60,113 nt of DNA from a virus. Positions 1 through 8,784 of this stretch are shown here, in pieces (position 1 is the stretch's first letter; every line of letters starts with the position of its first letter). Under the pieces are notes generated by a model, which was not told where the DNA came from, ran no database searches, and was given only the letters and a program-made list of their open reading frames with translations. Both the position numbers and the translations under genes were made by a program. Location: positions 1 to 60,113 of IMG/VR virus record IMGVR_UViG_3300034073_003658, one strand, 5' to 3'.

Positions 1-319
1 GTTGCTCCCCTAATTTGGTTTTACCCATAGCTTCATCTACGGGTCCATTTTCACTTAAAACGGATTCTATCATAACTTTAATAGTTTCCCATTTAGTCAA
101 ATCAATTATTTGGCCCTCTAGTGGGGTTTCCTCCGATTCTTCAGATTCTTCAGATTTTTCTTTAGAATCTTTTTTTTCGTATTTAGTTTCACCTAAGATA
201 TCGTCAACAGTTTCATTTTTTTCTATTCTAATGAATTGACTTAATTCATCTAAATCAAAATAATATTGACTACCGGCAATACTAAAAAATTCTGAAGGTT
301 CTTCTTTTTTGTATCTCAT
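1..319 (-). CDS. hypothetical phage protein, C-terminus outside the window
   Basis: An ATG at 317-319 opens a minus-strand frame that stays open for 106 codons to the window edge, so the 3' end is missing. The visible protein begins MRYKKEEPSEFF, has a short hydrophobic stretch near residues 12-20, and then an acidic Ser/Glu/Lys-rich low-complexity stretch around residues 48-67 that is probably a disordered linker. A more ordered segment (IIDLTKWETIKVMIESVL) follows. It lies 36 bases downstream of the HAD-like gene in the same direction and is probably cotranscribed. I do not recognise a family. A shorter frame on the opposite strand here is a shadow of this gene. Confidence 0.6.
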   Translation of the reverse strand, partial: MRYKKEEPSEFFSIAGSQYYFDLDELSQFIRIEKNETVDDILGETKYEKKDSKEKSEESEESEETPLEGQIIDLTKWETIKVMIESVLSENGPVDEAMGKTKLGEQ

Positions 320-355
320 ATTATAATTTTAAATAAGAAACTTTATAAGTAAACC

Positions 356-1024
356 TTAATTAAACAACTCTAAACCAACTAATTCTTTTACACTTTTAAC
401 TGTATAATCAGCCGGAATTTCTTGGTTAAAAGGTTTTTCTATTTTCACAACTTTTTTACCTTCAGGTTTTGAATTTATAATTTCAGGGTGGTCGGTTATC
501 ATAATGTCAGCAAATTGCCAACAATCTGTAGTACCCATTGTGAATTTAATGTCTTGAATCATACACCCGGTTTTAGATAAAAAAAATAAAGTTGCTGGAA
601 CACTACGACCAGCTTCACGACTTGTAATAATAATTTCACACTCCTTACCAATCATTTTAAGGTGTAACTCCAAATCATTTATAGATTGTACAACACCGTC
701 AAGTACCTCATCCGCATACCCAAAAATTTCAAGACAACATTTGTCATATACAAAATCCTCAACAGTTATTTCATCGTCTTTAACTTCTACTAATTGGTTG
801 TCTGAATTATTATCCGCTAAAAATTCTTTTTCATTAAAATTAGGGTTAAATTCCATTTCTTGTCTAACAATCTCTTCTTTAGGAAACCAAACCCATTTTT
901 CTAAATCGTAATCTTTTACTTGGACCTCTTGTCCGTCTTCTGGGTTAAAATATTTTGTATGAATTTTTTCAATCCTACCAAAAAAATCTCTTAACACCCC
1001 GTTAATTGAAACACCTATTTTCAT
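356..1024 (-). CDS. HAD-fold phosphatase-like protein with degenerate motif I
   Basis: The 222-residue protein has the layout of the small HAD (5'-nucleotidase-like) proteins common in phages. Its N-terminus MKIGVSINGVLRDF corresponds to HAD motif I (usually DxDG(V/T)), later IIITSRE resembles motif II, and ADIMITDHPEI resembles motif IV. The two motif I aspartates are replaced by Ser and Asn, so classical phosphotransfer is unlikely; this is read directly, while the family call is by pattern. An acidic insertion lies near residues 65-90. The start codon overlaps the PhoH stop codon by one base (TAATG), suggesting coupled translation. It may be a pseudoenzyme with a binding or structural role. 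Confidence 0.6.
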   Translation of the reverse strand: MKIGVSINGVLRDFFGRIEKIHTKYFNPEDGQEVQVKDYDLEKWVWFPKEEIVRQEMEFNPNFNEKEFLADNNSDNQLVEVKDDEITVEDFVYDKCCLEIFGYADEVLDGVVQSINDLELHLKMIGKECEIIITSREAGRSVPATLFFLSKTGCMIQDIKFTMGTTDCWQFADIMITDHPEIINSKPEGKKVVKIEKPFNQEIPADYTVKSVKELVGLELFN

Positions 1025-1815
1025 TAATCTTTTAATAATTTTTTTCCGTTATTATTATTATTTTTATCCTCTTCGATTTGGTCAAAAATATCTTCAATCA
1101 CTTTAATAATTGGGTTTCTTACAATATCCTCTTCATTTCTAAGTTCAACTGTACCAAAACCAGGTTTATTTTTAAATCTTTCTATCACAACTTCAAGGGA
1201 ACTTTCTTTTTTATTGCGAATATCTTTTTGTTTAACATCACCAAGGATGATAATTTTAGAGTTATCACCAATACGTGTCATTAAAGTTCTCATGTTATCT
1301 AAAGTCACATTTTGTGCCTCATCTATAATAATTACCGACTTATCGATACTTCTACCACGAACATAAGCTATTGGTTTGATTTGAATAAGTCCCATGTTTC
1401 TTAATTTTGTGGTATTAGACTCACCAATAATTTTATGAAAATTATCCAAAAAAGAATCCATAAACGGTTCCATTTTTTCTTCCATTGTACCTTTTAAAAA
1501 ACCAATTTCTTCATCCTTTAAAGTAGTCACAGATTTAACTAAAATTATTTTTTGATAGGGGTTTTTAGTGTCTTTAACTAATTTTAAAGCTTCAGCACAA
1601 GCTAAAAAAGTTTTTCCAGTACCTGGTAAACCTGAAGCTATAGTAATTTCATTATTTGTAATAGCATACACTAGCTTTTTTTGGTTTTCAGTTTTAGGTT
1701 GTATGTTTATTTTTATATGACTAAATAAGTTATCGTCATTTTGTTTACTAATGTTAAATTCATTTATTGTGTCAACATCTTCTTGTGTTAACTTTCTGTT
1801 TCTTTTTTTTGTCAT
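1024..1815 (-). CDS. phoH: PhoH-like P-loop ATPase
   Basis: This 263-residue protein carries a Walker A motif GLPGTGKT at residues 62-69, a Walker B motif VIIIDEAQN near residue 163, and a sensor-like IIILGDVKQ. These are in the order and spacing of the PhoH family, which is an SF1-helicase-like ATPase domain. The N-terminal 35 residues are polar and the C-terminus ends in an Asn/Lys-rich tail. PhoH is a frequent phage auxiliary gene; its biochemical role in phages is not settled, with RNA metabolism or stress response proposed. It sits between the HAD-like gene, which it overlaps by one base, and the glycan locus four bases upstream, so it is probably part of one long minus-strand transcript. 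Confidence 0.92.
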   Translation of the reverse strand: MTKKRNRKLTQEDVDTINEFNISKQNDDNLFSHIKINIQPKTENQKKLVYAITNNEITIASGLPGTGKTFLACAEALKLVKDTKNPYQKIILVKSVTTLKDEEIGFLKGTMEEKMEPFMDSFLDNFHKIIGESNTTKLRNMGLIQIKPIAYVRGRSIDKSVIIIDEAQNVTLDNMRTLMTRIGDNSKIIILGDVKQKDIRNKKESSLEVVIERFKNKPGFGTVELRNEEDIVRNPIIKVIEDIFDQIEEDKNNNNNGKKLLKD

Positions 1816-1819
1816 ATTT

Positions 1820-2458
1820 TTACCATTTTTGTGAAATTTCGTTAATAGTATATTCTACATTTAATTTTTTTAATATTCTATCACAACTTTCCTCATTTGA
1901 ATACAAGGGTTTTAACTCTTCTTCATTAAAAAAATTCGGGTTAACCCACCAATCTTCATAGAATAAATTAGGGTGTTGCTTTTGTGAAACATTTGAACAT
2001 AATAAAATGTAACCTTTATTAGTTAATAGTTCTCTTTGTGGTGTTCTTTCATTAACTATAAAGTCATTACCTAAATGTGAATCATGTTCTATAGTTATTA
2101 CTTTAAAGTCGTAATCTGTTTCTAATAATTTAGCTAAAAGTTTATACCTTTCACCAACTTTTTCCATATCTAAAGATAAGTAGTCTATAACTTTATCCTC
2201 ATAATAATTAGGTAAAAAAGATTTGTAATCTATACTAAAACAATCAATATTAATAAATTTAGTACTTCTTTCTTTCCAATTTTCACTATAATCTATAATA
2301 TCTAATGAAATACCGTACCAACCATTTAATTCAAGTAAATAAGTATTATTTATTTTTTTAGGTAAATTACAACCTAAATCTAAAAAAGTTCCTTTCTTAT
2401 TTTTTAGTATGTTAAAAACGAACAAATCTTGTCCGCATTGTGAGTATGATTCTACCAT
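1820..2458 (-). CDS. FkbM-like SAM-dependent methyltransferase
   Basis: The 212-residue product starts MVESYSQCGQDLFVFN and then has GTFLDLGCN (SAM-binding motif I) followed by NNTYLLELNGWYGISLD. That arrangement (SQxGQD, FxDxG, then a GW.GI stretch) is typical of FkbM-type O-methyltransferases acting on sugars or polyketides. YLSLDMEKVGERYKLL and ITIEHDS match the later core strands. It is the distal gene of the glycan locus, 16 bases after the next methyltransferase, so O-methylation of a sugar in the phage-encoded glycan is a reasonable inference. The exact acceptor cannot be read from the sequence. Confidence 0.78.
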   Translation of the reverse strand: MVESYSQCGQDLFVFNILKNKKGTFLDLGCNLPKKINNTYLLELNGWYGISLDIIDYSENWKERSTKFINIDCFSIDYKSFLPNYYEDKVIDYLSLDMEKVGERYKLLAKLLETDYDFKVITIEHDSHLGNDFIVNERTPQRELLTNKGYILLCSNVSQKQHPNLFYEDWWVNPNFFNEEELKPLYSNEESCDRILKKLNVEYTINEISQKW

Positions 2459-2474
2459 TTTTTATTATTATTTA

Positions 2475-3062
2475 TTATATTACTTCCCAGTTTTCCCAAA
2501 CAAATGGAAACCTCCAGGACAGTTTATGTGTTTTACTTAATTCTTTAATTATACCATCGTATTCACTATTTTCAACACCATCAAATAAATGAAATTGTAT
2601 TTGCAAATTTTTTATTTTAGTAATATCACCGTTATTTATTAAATTTTTTAATATAGGGTATTCGGCCCCTTCAACATTGATTTTAATTAAATCAATATTT
2701 TCCTGATTTATTAATTTAAATATACTAGTTGCAGGTATGGAATCTACATTAAAAGATGAGTCTTTATAAAAAATAGATGCCTCAGAATCTAATATACCTA
2801 AAGATATTTTATCGTATTTATCAGAAACCGCTAAACAAAAAGTTTCATAATTTTTAAGTTTTAATTCTTCGCAGAATTTTTCAACAACTTCAAAACAGTA
2901 TATTTTGGGGTTGTATTTTTTTCTTATAATATCGGACCAATGTCCGTGTCTGGCACCTAAATCAACAACTATTGAATTTTCATTTAAATCATAATTAACT
3001 CTATAGGTATTATCACCGTTTACTCTATACCATTCTGAACTATCTGACGGTTTAATTTTCAT
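2475..3062 (-). CDS. FkbM family methyltransferase
   Basis: This 195-residue protein shows a clear FkbM core: SIVVDLGARHGHWSDII (SAM motif I), IYCFEVVEKFCEEL (motif II acidic residue binding the ribose), an AVSDKYDKISL strand, and IDLIKINVEGAEYPIL, the diagnostic FkbM signature KxDVEGxE-like segment. Length is close to the family minimum. It is separated by one base from the GT2 gene upstream and by 12 from the second methyltransferase downstream. It probably O-methylates a sugar of the glycan made by its neighbours. Confidence 0.88.
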   Translation of the reverse strand: MKIKPSDSSEWYRVNGDNTYRVNYDLNENSIVVDLGARHGHWSDIIRKKYNPKIYCFEVVEKFCEELKLKNYETFCLAVSDKYDKISLGILDSEASIFYKDSSFNVDSIPATSIFKLINQENIDLIKINVEGAEYPILKNLINNGDITKIKNLQIQFHLFDGVENSEYDGIIKELSKTHKLSWRFPFVWENWEVI

Positions 3063-3063
3063 A

Positions 3064-3837
3064 TTACATTATTCTATTTTCTATAAATTTATTATTACTA
3101 TACAATAAATCTTTATGTTTTTCCAATATTTTCGCCGCATTTATTATATGTATGTTATTTAAAATTGGATTCGGGTTTCTCCTAGAGGTACCCCAACTTA
3201 AATCGGAGATATAGTCAACCCAATACAGTCCTGAAATTTTATTTAACTCCTTAAAAGCTCTCATGGATATATCCATATCATCATAATTTTGTGGTGAAAA
3301 ATATTCATCTAAAAAGTTTAATTTAACAACATCTCTATAATCATACATTAAAGGACCCCTATTACCGTATTCTCTAGCGTAGAATATGTTTCTATTAGAG
3401 TTTTTTTTAAAAGCCATGTCTATATAATTAATTTCTTTTGTTGTTTCATTGTATATATTATTATGTGCCACAAAAGAAGTTACGGCAAAAACATCATTAA
3501 ATTTTAAAAAAGGTTCCAACATCCTTAACTCAAAATTTTTTTCATTTATAACCATATCATCTTGTAACATAACAACAAAATCGTTATCGACAAGTTTTAA
3601 CCCGGCATTATTAGCTTTAGTTTCAAAAACATTATCGGTGTATACATAATCTATTTTTTTATTTTTTAATGGTTTTAACGTTTCTTTAACTATCGACTCA
3701 CTATTATCAGTACAACCGTCAAATACAACTATTAATTGATTTGTATTTTCAGACAGGTTATTTATTAGGGAATTGACTACCCTACCTATTAAAAAATCTT
3801 TATTATGTATTGTTAGTAAACAACTAATTTTTTTCAT
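3064..3837 (-). CDS. GT2-type glycosyltransferase
   Basis: A 257-residue GT-A fold enzyme. The N-terminus ISCLLTIHNKDFLIGRVVNSL and LIVVFDGCTDNS are the nucleotide-binding strands of family 2 transferases. FVVMLQDDMVINEKNF contains the DD metal/nucleotide-sugar motif (about residue 93), and the FSPQNYDDMDISMR segment provides the catalytic ED/DD-type acid. No membrane segment is present. The 5' end overlaps the SDR-like gene upstream by 14 bases, a strong sign of an operon. Donor and acceptor are not predictable. Confidence 0.85.
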   Translation of the reverse strand: MKKISCLLTIHNKDFLIGRVVNSLINNLSENTNQLIVVFDGCTDNSESIVKETLKPLKNKKIDYVYTDNVFETKANNAGLKLVDNDFVVMLQDDMVINEKNFELRMLEPFLKFNDVFAVTSFVAHNNIYNETTKEINYIDMAFKKNSNRNIFYAREYGNRGPLMYDYRDVVKLNFLDEYFSPQNYDDMDISMRAFKELNKISGLYWVDYISDLSWGTSRRNPNPILNNIHIINAAKILEKHKDLLYSNNKFIENRIM

Positions 3838-4492
3838 TAAAATATTTTTTTATTATTTTTAAATTATAAGATTTCTTTTCTTTTATTATTTTTGTTAACA
3901 CTGTTTCAACGAAAACACTATTTTTTTTAATATCTTGTTCTATTTTTATAGTATTTTTAATTTTCACTTTTTTATTAACAATGTCTTCTATTATTTTAAT
4001 AAAATCATTAACATACATGAGTTCTACGTAGTTTATGTCAAAAACCCCATTAAATTTTTTTTTAATTAAAAAATTTAAAATTTTTATTAAATCTTCTACG
4101 TCTAATAAACTTCTTTTTGTTAAAAAAACATCGAACTCAGTATTATTTTTAATGTTGTTATAAATGTGATTTATAAAATTATTAGGATTACCGTTTTTCC
4201 CTATAAGTTGGGGTATTTTTATTATTATAAAATTATCGACATTATTTTTTATAAATTCTTCGATTTTTTTTTTATGATTTAAATATTGTTCATTAACGAT
4301 ATATTCGTCTATAGAGCTAAAATACACTAATTTTTTATTAGAATTTATGTGTTTTTTTAGTAAATCAAATTCTCTATCATACTCATCTCTATCGTTACAC
4401 ATAGAATTAGACACCCCTGATGCAAAAAATAAAATATCTTTTTTATCAATAGGGTGTAAATTTTTAGCAATTAAACCATTACCTACTATCAT
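3824..4492 (-). CDS. NAD-dependent epimerase/dehydratase-like (extended SDR) protein
   Basis: The 222-residue protein starts with a minimal Rossmann turn MIVGNGLIAKNL (GxGxxG-like) and continues with LVYFSSIDEYI, where the Ser-Ser and a following YLNHKK resemble the SDR catalytic Ser and YxxxK. IIIKIPQLIGKN and GVFDINYVELMYVNDFIKIIEDI match the substrate half of nucleotide-sugar epimerases/reductases. It is shorter than typical 300-residue epimerases. It may supply or modify a nucleotide sugar for the neighbouring transferases. It is extremely rich in Lys, Asn and Ile, in line with strong AT bias. It overlaps the next gene at ATG/stop. Confidence 0.6.
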   Translation of the reverse strand: MIVGNGLIAKNLHPIDKKDILFFASGVSNSMCNDRDEYDREFDLLKKHINSNKKLVYFSSIDEYIVNEQYLNHKKKIEEFIKNNVDNFIIIKIPQLIGKNGNPNNFINHIYNNIKNNTEFDVFLTKRSLLDVEDLIKILNFLIKKKFNGVFDINYVELMYVNDFIKIIEDIVNKKVKIKNTIKIEQDIKKNSVFVETVLTKIIKEKKSYNLKIIKKYFNEKN

Positions 4493-5160
4493 TAAAAAAA
4501 TTCATTAAAATTAACATAACCGCAGACCTCATTGATAGAGACAGTTTTTATATTGTGTTTTATCTTTAAATTAGTTAAAATACTTTGATCAAACCTATGT
4601 TCCCTAAAACCGTTTACATTAGGTAATTTAGATTCGTTTGAAATTATATCATAATTTTCACAAAATTTTAACCATTCTTCAACAAATTTAATACTTTTAT
4701 CATTTTTAGTAAACGCACAACAACCAGCTTCTAATTGTCTCGCTTTTGTGTATTCATTACTATCACAACCCATTAGATGAAAACAATCTTTTTTAGTCCA
4801 TATAGAGTGGTTATGTGAACCTTCTACGAGGAAAAAACCTTCATTTACTGAGGTTTTATTGATTATAAAATTTTTAATATCATTAAATAATCTATCACCT
4901 AAATCTAGGTAAAAAACAATATCATTTTCTTCTAGGTTTTTTAATGTTTTTAAAATAAAATAAGGTTTCCATAACCAATAACCAGCACCTCGTTCACATT
5001 CAAGTATTTTTTTATTTTTAACGTAAAAATTTTCTATAATATCTTCTTTTTTATATAATAAAACCTCATCAAAATATTTTGATACGTCTGGTAAAATATT
5101 TTCAGCCTTTTTTAAATATTTTTCTCCTGTTGCATATGTTATATAAACTACTCTACCCAT
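4492..5160 (-). CDS. putative GT-A-like glycosyltransferase
   Basis: I use the ATG at 5158-5160 (MGRVVYITYATG); the longer frame from 5181 opens with TTG inside the upstream gene. The 222-residue product has CERGAGYWLWKPYFIL, a signature of capsule-type GT-A proteins, followed by DIVFYLDLGDRLF with an acidic DxxD nucleotide-sugar-binding patch. A later GFREHRFDQSIL resembles the acceptor-side 'HRxDQS' motif of the same families. No membrane segment. It lies one base from the GT10-like gene, within the glycan operon. Donor sugar unknown. Confidence 0.68.
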   Translation of the reverse strand: MGRVVYITYATGEKYLKKAENILPDVSKYFDEVLLYKKEDIIENFYVKNKKILECERGAGYWLWKPYFILKTLKNLEENDIVFYLDLGDRLFNDIKNFIINKTSVNEGFFLVEGSHNHSIWTKKDCFHLMGCDSNEYTKARQLEAGCCAFTKNDKSIKFVEEWLKFCENYDIISNESKLPNVNGFREHRFDQSILTNLKIKHNIKTVSINEVCGYVNFNEFF

Positions 5161-5161
5161 T

Positions 5162-5995
5162 TTAGAAATAATTTTTAACAATGTAATCTTCTATACAATT
5201 ATAATTTTTTACCCTTTGAAAATTATCTTTTATTGCGTACATTTTACTTAAATAAAATTCTTGATCTAATGACGGTAAAATATGGTTTAATTCTTCTATA
5301 GATTCAAAAGTTATTATACCATCCACATTAAATCTTTCACTGATATTTTTAGCACCTAAATAAATCGGTATAGTCCCCGTGGCAAAACAATTTAATATTT
5401 TTTCGGTAAAATACATATCGTCTTTAAAATTTTCTATAACAATAGAAAACATAAAATCATGTAAACTTTCATAAATTGGTCGCCAACCAGTGGTAAACCC
5501 AAAGGTTTCGATTTTTGGGTTATTTATAACATTTTTAACCACATTTAATCTAAAATTATGTAACTCACACATTCTTTTGTTTGATGAAACTATGGAACAT
5601 ATTTTAGTTTTTTTATGAATCTTATTTTCACCCTTTCCATAATTACCCCCCACCCATATACCACCGCCAGGTATCCACTTACAATTTGGGTATTTATTTA
5701 AGAATTCAGAATTATGTGTAAACATAACCTTTAATTTAGGTATTATTTTTTCAACTTCTGTGTATGTATTAGGTATAATAGATCTAGATTCATATATAAT
5801 ACCGTAACTATTATCTCCACCTTTTGCGTTTAAAATTTTTTCATTGGTATAAAAAGTTGGTCTATTTTTGTTAGATAAACTCCTATCCCATTTAACATAT
5901 TCTGGATTTCTTCCAGCTACTGTTGAATCTGTTTGTGATTCTGACATGTGATGACTAAAACTGTCATCAATCAGATTAAAAACAACTTTATTCAC
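5162..5995 (-). CDS. GT10-like (alpha-1,3-fucosyltransferase family) protein
   Basis: Residues around 180-215 read FMFSIVIENFKDDMYFTEKI then CFATGTIPIYLGA, which is the GDP-fucose-binding signature of family GT10 (FxxxxENxxxxxYxTEKxxxxxxxGxxPIxxG). A KICSIVSSNKRMCELHNFR segment upstream matches the conserved 'VSNxxxxxRxxF' region. The length (277) suits a bacterial soluble form. The start is GTG at 5993-5995, which overlaps the previous gene by eight bases; an internal ATG at 5945-5947 is the alternative but would remove the first beta strand. With the GT11 gene downstream of it in the map this suggests a fucosylated glycan. Confidence 0.77.
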   Translation of the reverse strand: MNKVVFNLIDDSFSHHMSESQTDSTVAGRNPEYVKWDRSLSNKNRPTFYTNEKILNAKGGDNSYGIIYESRSIIPNTYTEVEKIIPKLKVMFTHNSEFLNKYPNCKWIPGGGIWVGGNYGKGENKIHKKTKICSIVSSNKRMCELHNFRLNVVKNVINNPKIETFGFTTGWRPIYESLHDFMFSIVIENFKDDMYFTEKILNCFATGTIPIYLGAKNISERFNVDGIITFESIEELNHILPSLDQEFYLSKMYAIKDNFQRVKNYNCIEDYIVKNYF

Positions 5996-6554
5996 TTATT
6001 AAAATTTTTTCATCATTATAATTTATAATACCGGTACCAGTACCGTGACCTATGTCTGTTACATCATATTTTTCAATATCGATAGAATTCCACCAATTAC
6101 GCATAGGCTGGTTTAAATTAATATCATCACATATGACATAACCTTTATATCCTATCTCTTTTAGGTAATTTGTAAATTTAATTTCTTGGATTCCGTCATG
6201 TGGATCAATATCCAATAGTATAATTTTAGCTGATTTAATTATTATCGGTGATTCATTATTTATGTCCATTTTTTTGAACTCTATATTTTTATGAGATTCA
6301 AAAAAAGAAAAATGTTTATCAAAAATATCATAAGTTATAACTTTATTTTTCTCATTTTGTGCTAGTGCTAAACAAGAATGTCCTTGACTGGTACCGGCAT
6401 CTATAATAGTTATACCGTCAATTGATTTGGTTAAATAAGTTAACAATTTATAGTGTTCTCTATCCATTTTCAAATATGGGTATGCTTTGATATCGTAATC
6501 AAAAAAATCCATTTTTTGTGAGTAAACCTCTTTTTTATTTATTTTCATTTTCAT
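5988..6554 (-). CDS. class I SAM-dependent methyltransferase
   Basis: The frame extends to 6623, but that outer codon is TTG inside the GT11 gene. I place the start at the ATG 6552-6554 (a second ATG is at 6546-6548), just after the GT11 stop at 6562. The protein has GITIIDAGTSQGHSCLALA (SAM motif I), KVITYDIFD (motif II), and IILLDIDPHDG followed by YKGYVICDDI, a pattern of the Methyltransf_24/cephalosporin hydroxylase-like sugar methyltransferases. It lies inside the glycan locus, so a sugar or small-molecule acceptor is likely. Confidence 0.75.
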   Translation of the reverse strand: MKMKINKKEVYSQKMDFFDYDIKAYPYLKMDREHYKLLTYLTKSIDGITIIDAGTSQGHSCLALAQNEKNKVITYDIFDKHFSFFESHKNIEFKKMDINNESPIIIKSAKIILLDIDPHDGIQEIKFTNYLKEIGYKGYVICDDINLNQPMRNWWNSIDIEKYDVTDIGHGTGTGIINYNDEKILISE

Positions 6555-6561
6555 TTTTAAT

Positions 6562-7359
6562 TTAAAATTTAATCCAATTATTAGGTATTGTATCTTCTTG
6601 GTCTTGTGGACCTGCTGGGCCAAACCATTTTTTAGGTCCTATAACAATTTTATCGGGGTTTTGATTTAAGTAAGCCCCCCACCAACTAAAACTACTATTA
6701 GCTATAATATTGTGTTTACAGTTAAACATCAAAATCAAGTCTTCAATTTCGTCGTTAAAGGGTGAAATTAAACAATCTAAATCTTTAAAAACCTCTTTAC
6801 ACCAATCTTTATCATCTGAAATAAAAACAGGTATAAAATCACCTATTTTTTCACCCATAATAGATAAAGCTTTTTTATAATAATCTAAACCACAAGGTGT
6901 GTGAATATGGGGGAATTTTAAGTAATCACCCCTTCTAATATGTACAGAAACAAGTTTTTTATTACTACTTAAACCACCAATCCAACCTAAAACTTTATCC
7001 CATTTTTCTTTTTCGGATTTAATACCTGTTAAAAGTTTTTCTATAATATTTTTTTTGTTTTCTTCAAAAAACTTTTCTGACTGAAAAAACCCTTGTAATT
7101 GTAATGATTCTTTATATGGTATTAATTCAAACCCATGTCCTTTTTGAGTGAAGGTGTTTTTAATTAAAATACTATCACTATGGTTAAATTCTTTAAAGAT
7201 GGTATCCTTATATTTTTTTGATTGATGTCCCTGTAAAGGGGTGTGACACTCATTAAAATCAAATTCAGCTACGTCACCGTTTTTTTTAGCTAAATTATAT
7301 GCAGCAACAATTTGAAATATTTGGTTTCCTAGCCCCCCTTGTAAATAACTTGTAACCAT
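6562..7359 (-). CDS. GT11-family alpha-1,2-fucosyltransferase
   Basis: The 265-residue protein is a textbook GT11 enzyme. Its N-terminus has LQGGLGNQIFQIVAAYNLAK (GGLGNQ(L/M)FQ motif), residues 140-146 are HIRRGDY (the GDP-fucose binding HxRRxDY motif), and the C-terminal part has IIANSSFSWWGAYL followed by IGPKKWF. These are the three conserved GT11 blocks. GT11 enzymes transfer L-fucose from GDP-fucose in alpha-1,2 linkage to galactose-containing acceptors. No GDP-fucose synthesis genes are seen here, so donor would have to come from the host or from outside the window. Confidence 0.95.
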   Translation of the reverse strand: MVTSYLQGGLGNQIFQIVAAYNLAKKNGDVAEFDFNECHTPLQGHQSKKYKDTIFKEFNHSDSILIKNTFTQKGHGFELIPYKESLQLQGFFQSEKFFEENKKNIIEKLLTGIKSEKEKWDKVLGWIGGLSSNKKLVSVHIRRGDYLKFPHIHTPCGLDYYKKALSIMGEKIGDFIPVFISDDKDWCKEVFKDLDCLISPFNDEIEDLILMFNCKHNIIANSSFSWWGAYLNQNPDKIVIGPKKWFGPAGPQDQEDTIPNNWIKF

Positions 7360-7360
7360 T

Positions 7361-8014
7361 TTATTTTTTTAAAAAATCGTAATCCATTATAGCATTTTGA
7401 ATATCAGAAAAACCACTTCTTTGCCAAGCTAAATGAGGTCTAAAACAATACCAATTACCCATAGAGTGTAAATCTGCCATAAAAAAATCTGCCGCAACAG
7501 ATGTTTTAATACTTTCTTTACCCTTATTGATTGTATTCTTAATTTTATTATTCATATAATTAATCGTAAACTCAAAAGACTCTGAATTTAAACCGTAAGC
7601 ATGTAATGCATATGACCTGTTAATTTTTACAATATTTTCAGTAGATTGTCTAAAACCACCCACATGATTACCACCAAATAAAATACCATCATAATTTTTA
7701 GGTAATTCTTCGATTACTTTAGAAAAAGTTTCTTCTAACAAAGGTATAAAATCAACGTCATCCTCTAAAATTAAAACATTTTTAAATTTTAAATTTTTAG
7801 CCTTTTCAATCACTTTAGTATGACTAATAGCACCAGCTAATTCGTTATCATATGGGTAACCTAAATTATAGTTTTCTTTACTACCATCTATGGCTGAAAA
7901 ACGTTCAACCTCTAAACCATGTTTAGAGAAAATTTTTTGACACTCTTCCCATCTATCAGTTCTTTTATCAAGATTTATACAATAGATTTTATCAAAATAT
8001 TCGTTTAATTTCAT
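7361..8014 (-). CDS. GT25-family glycosyltransferase
   Basis: This 217-residue protein starts with YFDKIYCINLDKRTDRW and then FSAIDGSK, both hallmarks of family 25 (LPS beta-galactosyltransferase type). GAISHTKVIEKA and VLILEDDVDF follow, giving the conserved GCxxSH-like helix and the EDD metal-binding motif. The start overlaps the stop of the upstream transferase by four bases (ATGA type). The family usually moves galactose or related sugars onto LPS cores or, in animals, collagen. The substrate here is unknown but fits a multi-sugar glycan assembled by this operon. Confidence 0.92.
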   Translation of the reverse strand: MKLNEYFDKIYCINLDKRTDRWEECQKIFSKHGLEVERFSAIDGSKENYNLGYPYDNELAGAISHTKVIEKAKNLKFKNVLILEDDVDFIPLLEETFSKVIEELPKNYDGILFGGNHVGGFRQSTENIVKINRSYALHAYGLNSESFEFTINYMNNKIKNTINKGKESIKTSVAADFFMADLHSMGNWYCFRPHLAWQRSGFSDIQNAIMDYDFLKK

Positions 8015-8784
8015 GCAAATAAATTTTGTGTTTTTTTAACTTTATGTAAAGTACTTGGTAACCCACCCCACAAAACTTGATTTGGGTAGGACCAATTATT
8101 ATAATGGGATACAATCCTATCAATATCTTTTGTAAAATTAACTGAAGCAGAACTATTAGTTAATTTAGTTCTTATATCATTTCTAATATACGAACCGTGG
8201 TGCATTTGTATTTCTTCTCTTTTTAAAATAACCCCTTTATCACTAGGTGACATCCTTCTAGTAGGATCAACCAAAACTGGGGATGGTGCCATTAAAACAA
8301 AATTAGAATCGTTTTTAATTTTAAAAATTAAAGAAACGTAATAAGTTTCAGGTGGATCCAAAGAATACTCCCAAGATTTGTAATAAGTTTGCATCTGACA
8401 ATAAGAGGAGTCATAATCACCTTCTTCTACAATTCTTTTAAAATTTTCAAATTCTGAAGTAATATAATACTCATCAGAATCCATTGACATATGGTGAGTA
8501 CACCCAGCTCCTTGTGACAGTGCCAACCCAATGTTTCTTTTTTGAATTTCATTAAAATGCCCACCTTTATTAATTTTAGGTGAGTATTCAAATAACTCAT
8601 CTATTAATCCTTCTGATTTTAATCTTTCTAATAGGGGTACTAATTCCGGATTACATGAATTACCAAAGTTAGATACTGTTTGGTAAACAACACTTATGTA
8701 ATCAACGTGTTGTCTTATCTGTTTTATTGAACCTTCTAAAAGTTCTTCCCCATCAAATAGATTATATGAAACTCCTAATTTCAT
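8011..8784 (-). CDS. GT-A (GT2/GT92-like) glycosyltransferase
   Basis: The 257-residue product begins MKLGVSYNLFDGEELLEGSI, the start of a GT-A sheet seen in GT2-like and DUF23/GT92-like transferases. GCTHHMSMDSDEYYI contains the DxD metal site, and EIQMHHGSYIRND near residue 210 resembles the late acceptor-binding His of this group. No signal peptide. Its 5' end overlaps the upstream double transferase by 23 bases. The function is transfer of an unidentified sugar in the locus. Confidence 0.7.
   Translation of the reverse strand: MKLGVSYNLFDGEELLEGSIKQIRQHVDYISVVYQTVSNFGNSCNPELVPLLERLKSEGLIDELFEYSPKINKGGHFNEIQKRNIGLALSQGAGCTHHMSMDSDEYYITSEFENFKRIVEEGDYDSSYCQMQTYYKSWEYSLDPPETYYVSLIFKIKNDSNFVLMAPSPVLVDPTRRMSPSDKGVILKREEIQMHHGSYIRNDIRTKLTNSSASVNFTKDIDRIVSHYNNWSYPNQVLWGGLPSTLHKVKKTQNLFA

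Noticed and set aside
15-239. Plus-strand open frame at the left edge
   Set aside because: It lies opposite the minus-strand partial gene and has a low-complexity Ser/Asp translation; the minus frame has a proper start, so this is a shadow.
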